Source: an uncultured Halomonas sp. (GTDB lineage Bacteria > Pseudomonadota > Gammaproteobacteria > Pseudomonadales > Halomonadaceae). From it: a DNA stretch of 64,000 nucleotides. A program made the translations under genes and the position numbers. The stretch spans positions 30,774 to 94,773 of the forward strand of contig NZ_CANLFS010000011.1 in assembly GCF_947490095.1 (NCBI RefSeq), given 5' to 3'. The stretch's first letter is position 1, and each line of letters starts with the position of its first letter. Under the pieces are notes generated by a model that was not told where the DNA came from, ran no database searches, and saw only the letters and a list, made by a program, of their open reading frames with translations. Below, in pieces: positions 19,026 through 27,103 of the stretch.

Positions 19026-20516
19026 CTAGCGCTGGATATGCTGATACTCGCCGGCGTCGGCGGTCATGCTGCTCACCGCCATGGTGGCGATGAAGGAGGC
19101 GATGAAGCCGGGAATGATCTCGTATACACCGGGCCCCCCCAGGAACTCCGCGTTCCAGCCCGCTGAGATCCAGATGGCCACGGTGGCGGCACCGACGATC
19201 ATGCCCGCGAGGGCGCCGGCCCCATTGGTGCGCGACCACATCAGCGAGAGGATCATCAGCGGGCCGAAGGCCGCCCCGAATCCCGCCCAGGCGTTACTGA
19301 CCAACCCCAGCACCTGGGAGTCCGGGTTGGAGGCGATCACCGCTGCCAGAATGCCAACCAGCACGACACTGGTCCTGCTCATGTTGACAATTTCCTTTTC
19401 CGAGGCATTTTTCCGCAGGAAGAGGTGGTAGAAGTCTTCGGTCAGCGAGGAAGACGCCACCAGCAGCTGGCTGGAAATGGTGCTCATGACGGCGGCCAGC
19501 AGGGCGGCATACAGGAAGCCGGTGACCAGCGGATGGAAGAGCAGGTCGGCCAGGATGATGAAGATGGTTTCCGGGTCCTGTACATCCATGCCGTTGCGGA
19601 CCGCATAGGCGCGACCGAGCAGGCCCAGGGAAATCGCGCCGACCAGGGAGATGAACATCCAGCTCATGCCGATGTTGCGGGCCACGGGAACTTCCCTGAG
19701 GCTCCGGATGGCCATGAAACGCACGATGATGTGCGGCTGGCCGAAGTAGCCAAAGCCCCAGGTCACGGCGGACAGCCAGCCGATGAAGGTGAGCCCCTCC
19801 GTCCACGACAGAAGCGTGGGGTCGGTTTCATTCAGGGTCTGTGACGCCTGGGAAAAGCCGCCGCCCCCGTCACCGAAGAGTACCACTAGCGGCATGACCA
19901 CCAGCGCCAGCATCATGATGCAGCCCTGCACGAAGTCCGTCATGCTCACGGCCATGAAGCCGCCGATCACCGAGTAGATCAGCACCACCACCAGGGTAAT
20001 GACGACACCGGCGAAGTAGTCGCTCATGCCGCCAATGTTGATCACGCCGGAAAACGCGCTTTCAAACAGCTTGCCGCCGGCTACCAGGCCGGAAGCGGTG
20101 TAGACCGCGAAGAAGACGACGATGACGATGGCGGATACCGTTCTCAGCGGTATGGCCCGGGTCGGGAAGCGATTCGCCAGGAATTCCGGAATGGTGATCG
20201 CATTACCATAATGAACCGTCTGTTCGCGAAGACGCGGCGCGATCAGGATCCAGTTGAACAGCGCCCCTGTGAACAGGCCGATGCCGATCCAGGCGGAACC
20301 CAGGCCGGAGACAAACATCGCGCCGGGCAGGCCCAGCAGCAGCCAGCCGCTCATGTCCGAGGCGCCGGCCGACAGGGCCGCCACCTGTGGACTGAGGGAG
20401 CGACCACCCAGTATGTATCCTTCGGACGTGGACGTGGATTTACGCATCGCATAAATGCCGATGCCGATCATGAGCAAGAAATAAAGGAACAGGCTGATCC
20501 AAACGCCAATAGCCAT
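19026..20516 (-). CDS. putP: Sodium/proline symporter PutP
   Basis: This 496-residue SSS-family transporter imports proline with Na+. It has about 13 hydrophobic segments and PutP-type blocks: YILGGRSLSPQVAALSAGASDMSGWLLLGLPGA, FLANRFPTRAIPLRTVSAIVIVVFFAVYTASGLVAGGKLFE, GYFGQPHIIVRFMAIRSLREVPVARNIGMSWM, and STISSQLLVASSSLTEDFY. It lies 181 bp behind putA on the same strand, so proline uptake and breakdown are linked. In a halophile the same carrier may also serve osmotic uptake. Confidence 0.95.
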   Translation of the reverse strand: MAIGVWISLFLYFLLMIGIGIYAMRKSTSTSEGYILGGRSLSPQVAALSAGASDMSGWLLLGLPGAMFVSGLGSAWIGIGLFTGALFNWILIAPRLREQTVHYGNAITIPEFLANRFPTRAIPLRTVSAIVIVVFFAVYTASGLVAGGKLFESAFSGVINIGGMSDYFAGVVITLVVVLIYSVIGGFMAVSMTDFVQGCIMMLALVVMPLVVLFGDGGGGFSQASQTLNETDPTLLSWTEGLTFIGWLSAVTWGFGYFGQPHIIVRFMAIRSLREVPVARNIGMSWMFISLVGAISLGLLGRAYAVRNGMDVQDPETIFIILADLLFHPLVTGFLYAALLAAVMSTISSQLLVASSSLTEDFYHLFLRKNASEKEIVNMSRTSVVLVGILAAVIASNPDSQVLGLVSNAWAGFGAAFGPLMILSLMWSRTNGAGALAGMIVGAATVAIWISAGWNAEFLGGPGVYEIIPGFIASFIATMAVSSMTADAGEYQHIQR

Positions 20517-20541
20517 AAAAGCATCTCCAGTTTGTCTTATT

Positions 20542-20563
20542 CGGCCGGATACCGCCCCGGCCG
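20542..20563 (-). terminator. Hairpin between putA and putP
   Basis: CGGCCGG (20542-20548) pairs with CCGGCCG (20557-20563). On the minus strand it is followed by AATAAGAC. It may attenuate or end the putA transcript before putP. Confidence 0.4.
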
Positions 20564-20697
20564 GTTGTTATTACCCATGCAGGTTAGAGTACCGATGGCA
20601 AACATCGCGACCCGGTGAGCGCGAACATGACGTCAGTGATGGCGTTATTTTTTATCATGGAGGATTCCTTCCGTCTTGTTGTGATAGCGAGTGAGGT

Positions 20698-23600
20698 TCA
20701 CTCGTCTCCCAGCGCAAGCAGTGAGGCGTTACCGCCCAGGGCAGCGGTATTGACGGTCACTGCTTTTTCGGTGGCGAAGCGCAGCAGATAATGCGGCCCT
20801 CCCGCCTTGGGTCCGGTGCCGGACAGGCCCTGGCCGCCGAAAGGCTGTACGCCGACGACGGCCCCGATGATATTGCGGTTGATATAGACGTTGCCAGCAC
20901 GAATCTTCCGCGCTATTTCATCGGCAAAGGACTCGTTGCGACTGTGAACGCCGAATGTCAGTCCATAACCGCGACCATTGATCGACTCTATCACGCTATC
21001 CAGCTCGCTGGCCTTGTAGCGCACGATATGCAGGATCGGGCCGAACTGTTCACGCTCCAGGGCCTCGATGCCGTCGATCTCGAAGGCGACCGGGGCGACG
21101 AAGGTACCGTGCTCGGTTTCGGCCGGGTCGAGCGGCGTCTCCGCCACCAGCCGGCCCTCGGCCTTGAGCTTCTCTACATGGGCCATCAGCCCCTGGCGGG
21201 CGTCGTCGTCGATCACGGGGCCCACGTCGGTGCCCAGATCACGAGGATCGGCCACGCGCAGCTCCGCCATGGCGCCCTTGAGAATGCGGATGACCCTGTC
21301 GGCGACCTCCTCCTGGAGGTAGAGCACGCGCAGCGCCGAACAGCGCTGTCCGGCGCTCTGGAAGGCCGACTGGACGACGTCTACCACCACCTGCTCGGGC
21401 AGGGCGGTGGAGTCGACGATCATGGCGTTCATGCCGCCGGTCTCGGCGATCAGGATCGGCAGGGGGGCATTGTCGCGGTTTGCCAGGGCGCGGTTGATGA
21501 CCTGGGCGGTATCGGTGCCGCCGGTAAACACCACGCCGGTGATGCGCGCATCGCCGGTCAGCACGCTGCCCACGGTGGGGCCGTCGCCCGGCAGCAGCTG
21601 GACAACGTCGCGAGGCATGCCGGCCTCATGCAGCAATTCCACCACCCGATGGGCGACCAGTGAGGTCTGTTCGGCGGGCTTGGCCAGCACGGTATTGCCG
21701 GCCACCGCGGCGGCCACCATCTGACCGCAGAAGATGGCCACCGGGAAGTTCCAGGGGCTGATGGCGGCGAACACGCCGCGTCCGCCCATCTCCAGCTGGT
21801 TGGACTCGCCGGTGGGACCGGGCAGCGCGATCGGCTCGCCGAACAGCGTTTCGGCTTGGGTGGCGTAGTAGCGGCAGAAGTCTACCGCCTCGCGAATCTC
21901 ATCGACGCCGTCGGTGAGCAGCTTGCCGCCTTCCCGGGAGCAGAGCGTCATCAGCTCCGCCATGTGCGTCTCCATCAGGTCGGCCAGGCGACGCAGGATG
22001 GCGGCGCGCTCGGCGGCCGGGGTCGCAGACCAGCGTGGAAAGGCGGCCCAGGCGGCATCCAGGGCCTGTTGGGCCTGCTCGGCGCTGGTCCACTGGACGC
22101 TACCCACGACCCGGCGGCGGTCGAAGGGAGCGGTGACCTCATGGGTATTGGCCGGGTCATCGCTGACCTCGAAGGCCAGTAGCGGCTTGACGCGATGGGT
22201 CTTGTCCATGTGCGTGGCCATGGCATCCATCAGTGGCCGATAGTGGCTGCCCACGTTGAGGTTGACGCCTCGGGAGTTGCGACGCTTCTCGCCGTAGATA
22301 TCGGCGGGAAGCGGAATACGCGGGTTGGCGTAGTGATCATGCTGGCCCAGGGTTTCCACGGGGTGTTCGCAAAGCGATGCCACCGGTACCTGGGGGTCCA
22401 CCAGCTGGTGCACGAAGGAAGAGTTGGCACCGTTTTCCAGCAGGCGCCGCACCAAGTAGGGCAGCAGGTCCTTGTGGGCACCCACCGGGGCATAGATACG
22501 GCAGTAGGTGCCGGCGGGGGCGCGCTTGAGCGCGGCATCATAGAGTGCCTCGCCCATGCCGTGCAGGCGCTGGAACTCGAACGGGCGAGTCGCCTCGTTG
22601 GCCTGCTCCAGGATGGCGCAGATGGTGTGAGCGTTGTGGGTGGCGAACTGGGGGAAGATTCGCCCGCGGGTCTCGTCGGAAAGCAGGAAGCGTGCACAGA
22701 CCAGGAAGGCGACGTCGGTGGCCGCCTTGCGGGTGAATACCGGATACCCCTCGACCCCGAGCTGTTGGGACTCCTTGATTTCGGTGTCCCAGTAGGCGCC
22801 CTTGACCAGGCGCAGCGGGATTTCGTCGCCCTGGGTGTCGGCCAGGCGATTGAGATATTGCAGTACCGGCAGGGCGCGCTTGGAATAGGCCTGTACCACC
22901 AGGCCGAAGTGGCCCCAGCCCTTGACCGTATCGCTCTCGTAGATCGCGCGAAACACCTCGAGAGATATCTCCAGGCGGTCGACCTCCTCGGCATCGATGG
23001 TTAGTGCCACGGAGCGTTCCCGGGCCATGGCGGCCAGCTTCGTCACGCTGGCCACCAGCTCGTCGAGGATCTGCTCGCGGCGGCCGAATTCGTAGCGCGG
23101 ATGCAGCGCCGAGAGCTTGATGGAGACGGAGGGAGCCGGGGTCTTGTCCGGTAGCGACTGACTGGTCGCGCCGACCCGCTCGATGGCCAGGGCGTAGTCC
23201 TCGAAGTACTTGGCGGCATCATCGCGGGTGCGGGCGGCCTCGCCGAGCATATCGTAAGAGTAGGTGTAGCCCTTGTCGAACAGCGGCTGGGAGCGTTTGA
23301 GCGCCTCGTCGATATCGCGGCCGAGCACGAACTGCTTGCCCATCACCTTCATCGCCTCGCGCATGGCGCGGCGGATGACCGGCTCCCCCATCCGATTGAC
23401 CAGCTTGTTGATAAAGCTGGCGGGGCGCCCGTCCGTCGGCTGGTCGAGATTGAGCACTCGGCCCGTCATCAGCAGGCCCCAGGTGGAGGCATTGACGAAC
23501 CAGGAGTCGCTCTGACCCAGGTGAGACTTCCAGTCGGCAGGCCCCAGCTTGTCTTCGATCAGCGCGTCGGCGGTGGCCTTGTCGGGAATCCGCAGCATGG

Positions 23601-23889
23601 CTTCGGCCAGACACATCAGCATCAGGCCCTCGTGGGTGTCGAGGCTGTACTGCTGGAGCAGCTCGTCGATGGAGTCGACGGCCGTATCCATCTCGCGGAC
23701 TTCGCGGACCAGCTCGGCGGTCTTGTCGGCGATGCGTCTCGCCTGGTCGGTATCGGCACTCAGTACCCGGACGAGCTCACCGACGAAGGCGTCCTCATCC
23801 ACGACATAATGTTCGCTGATGCGTGAAAAGAGGGTGTCCAGGTCCTGCCGCCAGGTCGTGGCGTCCAGCATGGAGGTGGCTTCGAGCAT
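20698..23889 (-). CDS. putA: Bifunctional proline dehydrogenase / P5C dehydrogenase PutA (no DNA-binding domain)
   Basis: The 1063-residue protein converts proline to glutamate in two steps, channelling the intermediate. The proline dehydrogenase barrel (about residues 80-520) shows SVSIKLSALHPRYE, ALTIDAEEVDRLEI, LVKGAYWDTEIK and FATHNAHT. The aldehyde dehydrogenase half (about 560-1040) shows AAISPWNFPVAIF, the catalytic Glu in AETGGMNAM and the nucleophile Cys850 in SAGQRCSALRVLYL. It lacks the N-terminal ribbon-helix-helix found in the 1320-residue E. coli enzyme, so it should not repress its own promoter; an AraC-type gene upstream may do that job. The start at 23889 agrees with family N-termini, but an ATG at residue 7 is possible. 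Confidence 0.96.
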   Translation of the reverse strand: MLEATSMLDATTWRQDLDTLFSRISEHYVVDEDAFVGELVRVLSADTDQARRIADKTAELVREVREMDTAVDSIDELLQQYSLDTHEGLMLMCLAEAMLRIPDKATADALIEDKLGPADWKSHLGQSDSWFVNASTWGLLMTGRVLNLDQPTDGRPASFINKLVNRMGEPVIRRAMREAMKVMGKQFVLGRDIDEALKRSQPLFDKGYTYSYDMLGEAARTRDDAAKYFEDYALAIERVGATSQSLPDKTPAPSVSIKLSALHPRYEFGRREQILDELVASVTKLAAMARERSVALTIDAEEVDRLEISLEVFRAIYESDTVKGWGHFGLVVQAYSKRALPVLQYLNRLADTQGDEIPLRLVKGAYWDTEIKESQQLGVEGYPVFTRKAATDVAFLVCARFLLSDETRGRIFPQFATHNAHTICAILEQANEATRPFEFQRLHGMGEALYDAALKRAPAGTYCRIYAPVGAHKDLLPYLVRRLLENGANSSFVHQLVDPQVPVASLCEHPVETLGQHDHYANPRIPLPADIYGEKRRNSRGVNLNVGSHYRPLMDAMATHMDKTHRVKPLLAFEVSDDPANTHEVTAPFDRRRVVGSVQWTSAEQAQQALDAAWAAFPRWSATPAAERAAILRRLADLMETHMAELMTLCSREGGKLLTDGVDEIREAVDFCRYYATQAETLFGEPIALPGPTGESNQLEMGGRGVFAAISPWNFPVAIFCGQMVAAAVAGNTVLAKPAEQTSLVAHRVVELLHEAGMPRDVVQLLPGDGPTVGSVLTGDARITGVVFTGGTDTAQVINRALANRDNAPLPILIAETGGMNAMIVDSTALPEQVVVDVVQSAFQSAGQRCSALRVLYLQEEVADRVIRILKGAMAELRVADPRDLGTDVGPVIDDDARQGLMAHVEKLKAEGRLVAETPLDPAETEHGTFVAPVAFEIDGIEALEREQFGPILHIVRYKASELDSVIESINGRGYGLTFGVHSRNESFADEIARKIRAGNVYINRNIIGAVVGVQPFGGQGLSGTGPKAGGPHYLLRFATEKAVTVNTAALGGNASLLALGDE

Positions 23890-24012
23890 GAGGATCCCCT
23901 GTCGCCTTGTCAGGCCGAGTCATAACGTAAAAGGAAAGCGTAAAAAGAGTGGGTGGCCAGTACTGGCACTTGCCCTGACTCTAGGTGTCATTGGGTAATG
24001 ATGCTTGTCGAA

Positions 24013-24040
24013 TCCGCGGCTGTTGTTGCAGATTCCGCGG
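24013..24040. promoter_or_regulatory. Direct repeats TCCGCGG upstream of putA
   Basis: TCCGCGG occurs at 24013-24019 and again at 24034-24040, 21 bp apart, which is two helical turns on the same face. This spacing is typical for AraC-family half-sites. The repeats lie about 125-150 bp upstream of the putA start and between araC and putA. Confidence 0.45.
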
Positions 24041-24084
24041 AAATATAGGGAAATGGCGGATTCTATATAGACTTTCGTCGCAGT

Positions 24085-24125
24085 GTGAGGGTTCGTTGTC
24101 GCGTGAGGGTTCGTTGTCGCGTGAG
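24085..24125. repeat. 18-bp tandem duplication downstream of the AraC-type gene
   Basis: GTGAGGGTTCGTTGTCGC is present twice, back to back (24085-24102 and 24103-24120), followed by a partial third copy GTGAG. It is 18-60 bp past the AraC-type stop. Confidence 0.85.
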
Positions 24126-24142
24126 ATGAGAGGGCCGTCCGG

Positions 24143-24907
24143 TTACGGCAGGGCACACGGCCGGCGTAGGCGACTCGGTGGTTGTCCATAGGCCTCGCGG
24201 CAGGCGCGCGACAGGGCGCTCTGGCTGCTGAAGCCGGTGAGGGCGGCGATCTCGACCAGCGACAGGCGAGAGTCGTCGAGCAGGCCGCGCGCGGCCTCGA
24301 GGCGCCGGCGGCGGACATACTGCCAGGGCGAGAGCCCGGTCTGGTGGCGAAAGCAATGCCGGAAGTGGGCCTCGCTGAGGCAGGCTTCCCGAGCCAGGTC
24401 GATGACGCTGAGGGGGCCTGCCAGATGGGCCTCGATAAAGCGGTCCAGGCGTGGCATGTCGAGCCTGGCGGGAGTCGCTGGCGCGCCGCCGGCCAGGCGA
24501 GCATGCAGGCAGCCCAGCAGGGTGGCGGCGAGGCGGTCGCCCTGCTGGGCGTCCGGTACCGAATGGTCGAGCTCCACCAGCAGAAACTCCATGTAGCGCT
24601 TGAGCGGGTGGTCCAGGGTAAAGAAGCGTGGCGCATCGAAGAGCCGTGAGAGCTCGCGCTGGGGGCCGGTCAGGGCGGGGGATCGGGCCGGCAGATCGAG
24701 AATCAGCTGGCGGTTGTCACCGGTGCCGGCGTAGTAGTGCTCATGATTGGCGGGCACGATGCAGCCGGAAAATGCCGAGATGTCGCCGCCGAGCCCTTCG
24801 ATCTCGAACTCCGCGCGGCCGTGCAGGCCGATTACCACCTGATGGTAGTCGTGGGCATGGTGACGGGTGGCGGTGTCGAGAGGAATCTGGCGGATCACGC
24901 TGGGCAT
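24143..24907 (-). CDS. AraC family transcriptional regulator (putative proline-catabolism regulator)
   Basis: The 254-residue protein has an N-terminal cupin-like sensing domain (HHAHDYHQVVIGLHGRAEFEIEG...CIVPANHEHYY) and a C-terminal AraC DNA-binding domain with two helix-turn-helix units (LSVIDLAREACLSEAHFRHCFRHQTGLSPWQYVRRRRLEAAR and LSLVEIAALTGFSSQSALSRACREAYGQPPSRLRR). GGAGG precedes the start at 24907. It is read in the same direction as putA and putP and sits just before them; since this PutA has no DNA-binding domain, the regulator is a good candidate for proline-responsive control. That link is inference from position. Confidence 0.92.
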   Translation of the reverse strand: MPSVIRQIPLDTATRHHAHDYHQVVIGLHGRAEFEIEGLGGDISAFSGCIVPANHEHYYAGTGDNRQLILDLPARSPALTGPQRELSRLFDAPRFFTLDHPLKRYMEFLLVELDHSVPDAQQGDRLAATLLGCLHARLAGGAPATPARLDMPRLDRFIEAHLAGPLSVIDLAREACLSEAHFRHCFRHQTGLSPWQYVRRRRLEAARGLLDDSRLSLVEIAALTGFSSQSALSRACREAYGQPPSRLRRPCALP

Positions 24908-24965
24908 GGTGGCCGGCCTCCAAGCATCGGGCGAAAGGCCATCTTACCCCGGGAGGAAAAATGTC

Positions 24966-25340
24966 TCATTTCACGCTGTGTTGACGCTCGCGCAGGGCCT
25001 GACGGCCCGCCAGGTGGGCACGCAGTGCCTCGAGCTCGGCATGCCCCGTCTCGTCCAGGAGGGGGCGTCCCCGGGCGGCACGGCCGTGACTGCCATGCTC
25101 GTCCATCAGCCTCTGGGCCCGGCGGCGGGTGCTGTCCAGATAGTCGTCGTGGCGAATCGGGTAGCCCATGACGGCATTCCATTCGGTCTCATCGACGCGG
25201 TTTTCCAGCGCCTGATCGAAGAGCGCCAACAGGCGTTCGGGGTCGGTGCGAAAACGCGACGTACCGGAAAGCAGCAGAAGGGCGACCATGCCACCGAAGA
25301 CCAGCAGGCAAACGGCGAAGACCAGCAGATAGAGGGCCAT
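24966..25340 (-). CDS. Small single-pass membrane protein of unknown function
   Basis: This 124-residue protein starts with a hydrophobic segment (ALYLLVFAVCLLVFGGMVALLLLS, about residues 2-26) followed by a charged cytoplasmic-type tail rich in Arg and Leu (RRRAQRLMDEHG, LEALRAHLAGRQALRERQ). I do not recognise a named family. Two ATGs compete, at 25352 and 25340; the second has GGAG 6 nt upstream and is chosen. The gene begins 60 bp after the tRNA-Gly gene on the same strand and could be co-transcribed with it. Confidence 0.7.
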   Translation of the reverse strand: MALYLLVFAVCLLVFGGMVALLLLSGTSRFRTDPERLLALFDQALENRVDETEWNAVMGYPIRHDDYLDSTRRRAQRLMDEHGSHGRAARGRPLLDETGHAELEALRAHLAGRQALRERQHSVK

Positions 25341-25400
25341 GGCAAGCTCCATTGTGACCCCGCATAACGGGGAGGGAGGGCCACGGAGGGCGAGAATAAC

Positions 25401-25474
25401 TGGAGCGGGTGAAGGGAATCGAACCCTCGTCTTAAGCTTGGGAAGCTTCTGCTCTACCATTGAGCTACACCCGC
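25401..25474 (-). tRNA. tRNA-Gly (anticodon CCC)
   Basis: The 74-nt cloverleaf reads GCGGGTGTAGCTCAATGGTA at the 5' end and ends CACCCGCTCCA with the CCA encoded. The anticodon loop is TTCCCAA, giving CCC for glycine GGG codons; the T arm is AGGGTTCGATTCCCTT. It closely resembles E. coli glyU. The outermost anticodon-stem pair is G-A, an unusual mismatch. Confidence 0.97.
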
Positions 25475-25486
25475 GAGAGGGTTTCG

Positions 25487-25515
25487 ATAGTAAAACCAAC
25501 TGTTTAGCCATGCAA
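25487..25515 (-). promoter_or_regulatory. Predicted promoter of tRNA-Gly
   Basis: On the minus strand TTGCAT (25510-25515) and TACTAT (25487-25492) are 17 bp apart, so transcription would start about 6 nt before the mature tRNA. Confidence 0.65.
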
Positions 25516-25635
25516 GCCCGGGGCGGTGATTTTTGCCGATAGGGCGACCGGGGGGCGTTAAGCCGCTGTTTTCACAAGTCGCCCTGTTCGCCTGGAAAAG
25601 AAAAATTGGATCCTGTCGCGAACTTTTTCGTCATG

Positions 25636-25747
25636 GGCTGTCATATTGAGTACAGCCAGTCGCGATAGCAGTCGCTAACTCTGTCGCCTAGCTGGCCGTT
25701 TCGATCGCATTTGGGCCGTCTCCATTCGAGGCGGCCTTCTTTTTTGG
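25636..25747 (+). ncRNA. Candidate small RNA ending in a strong orphan terminator
   Basis: The 430-bp gap 25475-25904 contains no convincing gene. On the plus strand it ends in GGCCGTCTC CATTC GAGGCGGCC (25714-25736) followed by TTCTTTTTT, a textbook intrinsic terminator. No plus-strand gene lies upstream for more than 7 kb (the last is at 18123), so it must end an RNA made from this gap. Upstream are a hairpin GGCTGT/ACAGCC (25636-25641, 25652-25657) and GCGA/TCGC elements near 25661-25676. The 5' end is not defined: I see only weak promoter-like sequence (CATATT at 25642). No match to a known RNA family is recognised. Confidence 0.5.
25714..25745 (+). terminator. Orphan intrinsic terminator
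   Basis: Nine-pair stem (one G-T pair), 5-base loop CATTC, and a TTCTTTTTT tail on the plus strand. Confidence 0.85.
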
Positions 25748-25828
25748 TTCTTCCCAGGCGCTTGATTTTCCCCATGCCGGCGTGAAAACGGCTGTCAGGT
25801 GGCGGCCCCGGTGGTCCATCGGCAAGGC

Positions 25829-25855
25829 CCTCGCCCCGTCATCGACGGGGCGAGG
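25829..25855 (-). terminator. Hairpin downstream of the CBS-domain gene
   Basis: CCTCGCCCCGTC (25829-25840) pairs perfectly with 25844-25855 around ATC, 50 bp past the stop of the CBS gene. The T-run is poor. Confidence 0.6.
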
Positions 25856-25904
25856 CAAGAGGAAAGGCAGGAAAAGGTAGGGAAGCGAAGAGGGGCGAGG
25901 CCGT

Positions 25905-26312
25905 TCAGCGGTGGCGCATGCGCAGAATGGCGTTGAGCACGTCCCGGCGGGTCACGATGCCTACCAGTCGATTCTGTTCCACCACCGGGTAGACCTTGGG
26001 CTTGTTGCCGAACATCTCCTGGGCCAGGTCGGTGATGCTCTTGGTGGGAGAGACCGAGAGAACCTCGTGGCGCATCAGGTCGTTGACCAGCGGCGGCTCG
26101 TCGTTGAGGTAGGCGCTCTCCAGCACCTTGCTCATCACATCCTGCTCGGAAATGAAGCCAATCAGGAAGTCATTGCCGTCGACCACCGGCACACCGGGCA
26201 GACGATGCAGCGCCAGCCCCTCGGCCAGCGTCGCGACCGAGACCTTGCCGGTGACTCGATAGCAGTCGCGGGACATGATCTCACGTACGATGGTAGGCGC
26301 CTTGTCGGCCAT
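25905..26312 (-). CDS. Tandem CBS-domain protein
   Basis: This 135-residue protein consists of two CBS domains: VREIMSRDCYRVTGKVSVATLAEGLALHRLPGVPVVDGNDFLIGFISEQDVM and LVNDLMRHEVLSVSPTKSITDLAQEMFGNKPKVYPVVEQNRLVGIVTRRDVL. Stand-alone pairs bind adenine nucleotides and regulate partners, but the partner here is unknown. AAGGAG precedes the ATG at 26312; the upstream in-frame extension is not family-like. Confidence 0.9.
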   Translation of the reverse strand: MADKAPTIVREIMSRDCYRVTGKVSVATLAEGLALHRLPGVPVVDGNDFLIGFISEQDVMSKVLESAYLNDEPPLVNDLMRHEVLSVSPTKSITDLAQEMFGNKPKVYPVVEQNRLVGIVTRRDVLNAILRMRHR

Positions 26313-26473
26313 GGCGAGTCTCCTTGTGCCGGTTTGCCCATAGCATAGTCGACTATGGCGGCGCGTCGCCTCGTGCGACCGAGGGCCCTTCAACGCAAGG
26401 TGTCACCAAGGGAACCCGGGGCGGTGTCATTCTTTCCAATCCATTACCACTCACTGTCGTCCGGAGGCTGACC

Positions 26474-27028
26474 ATGGATGCACGCGAATATCTCGCCAGG
26501 AAGGGCGTCGACGGCGAGCGCGATCGCGAGCGCCCCAATACCCTGGAAGAAAAGGCCTGGGCCCGTGCCCGGGAAGCGGGCGATCATCGCCCCCGGGCCG
26601 GCACGCCCCACGACTGGGAGGAGTGGGAACGCTTCCATGGCGACCTGGCCGAAGACGCCGATGCCATCGACCAGAAGATCGATCATGAGGCTCATCGCCG
26701 TGCCCTGGACCATGAATCACCCGCCTCTCGGGAAAAGGCCGTCGTGGGTAGCTATACGCCGCCCTCCGGCAATGAGGCGCCGGGCAATCACACCCAGGCG
26801 TCACCCGATGAGAGCCCCGATGAGAGCCTTGATGAGACACCCGGTGGCGCGCCCGAGGAGCCATCCTGGTTGCGGCTGATGCTCAGGATACTGGCCGTGC
26901 TGATGCCGCCATTGGCCGTGGGGCTGGCCGGGCATTCGTCACGCCGGGTGCTGGTCGCCGTGGCATTGACCCTGCTGGGCTGGGTGCCGGGTGTGATATA
27001 CGCCTGGCGCCACCTCCTGGACGCCTGA
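26474..27028 (+). CDS. Pmp3/YqaE-type membrane protein with a long hydrophilic N-terminal extension
   Basis: The last ~50 residues of this 184-residue protein (LRILAVLMPPLAVGLAG...LVAVALTLLGWVPGVIYAWRHLL) match the Pmp3/UPF0057 hairpin, normally a 50-60 residue stand-alone proteolipid induced by salt or cold. Here it follows about 135 hydrophilic residues: a charged segment (REYLARKGVDGERDRERPNTLEEKAWARAREAG, DWEEWERFHGDLAEDADAID) and a Pro/Glu/Ser/Asp-rich linker with SPDESPDESLDETP repeats. CCGGAGG precedes the start. Pmp3 helps keep membrane potential under salt stress in yeast; the role in this form is unknown. Confidence 0.85.
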   Translation: MDAREYLARKGVDGERDRERPNTLEEKAWARAREAGDHRPRAGTPHDWEEWERFHGDLAEDADAIDQKIDHEAHRRALDHESPASREKAVVGSYTPPSGNEAPGNHTQASPDESPDESLDETPGGAPEEPSWLRLMLRILAVLMPPLAVGLAGHSSRRVLVAVALTLLGWVPGVIYAWRHLLDA

Positions 27029-27066
27029 GGGGACAGGCGTCTTGGCAGTGATGCCTGGGCCCATGT

Positions 27067-27084
27067 AAGCTTCGTAAGCTTTTT
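27067..27084 (+). terminator. Weak hairpin with T-tail
   Basis: AAGCTT CGT AAGCTT followed by TTTAA, between the Pmp3-type gene and the EamA gene. Confidence 0.4.
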
Positions 27085-27103
27085 AATGTGAAAAGGTTTA
27101 CTC

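Noticed and set aside
24085..24125. Attachment site or insertion-sequence target duplication
   Set aside because: The 18-bp copies are adjacent with nothing between them, and no integrase or transposase is present.
25401..25474. Integration of a mobile element at the tRNA-Gly gene
   Set aside because: No integrase follows and no partial copy of the tRNA 3' end is visible within the window; flanking genes look ordinary.
25628..25646. Pho box at the start of the candidate small RNA
   Set aside because: GTCAT is repeated (25630 and 25640) but the spacing is 10 bp and the spacer is GC-rich, whereas PhoB sites have 11-bp spacing with AT-rich spacers.
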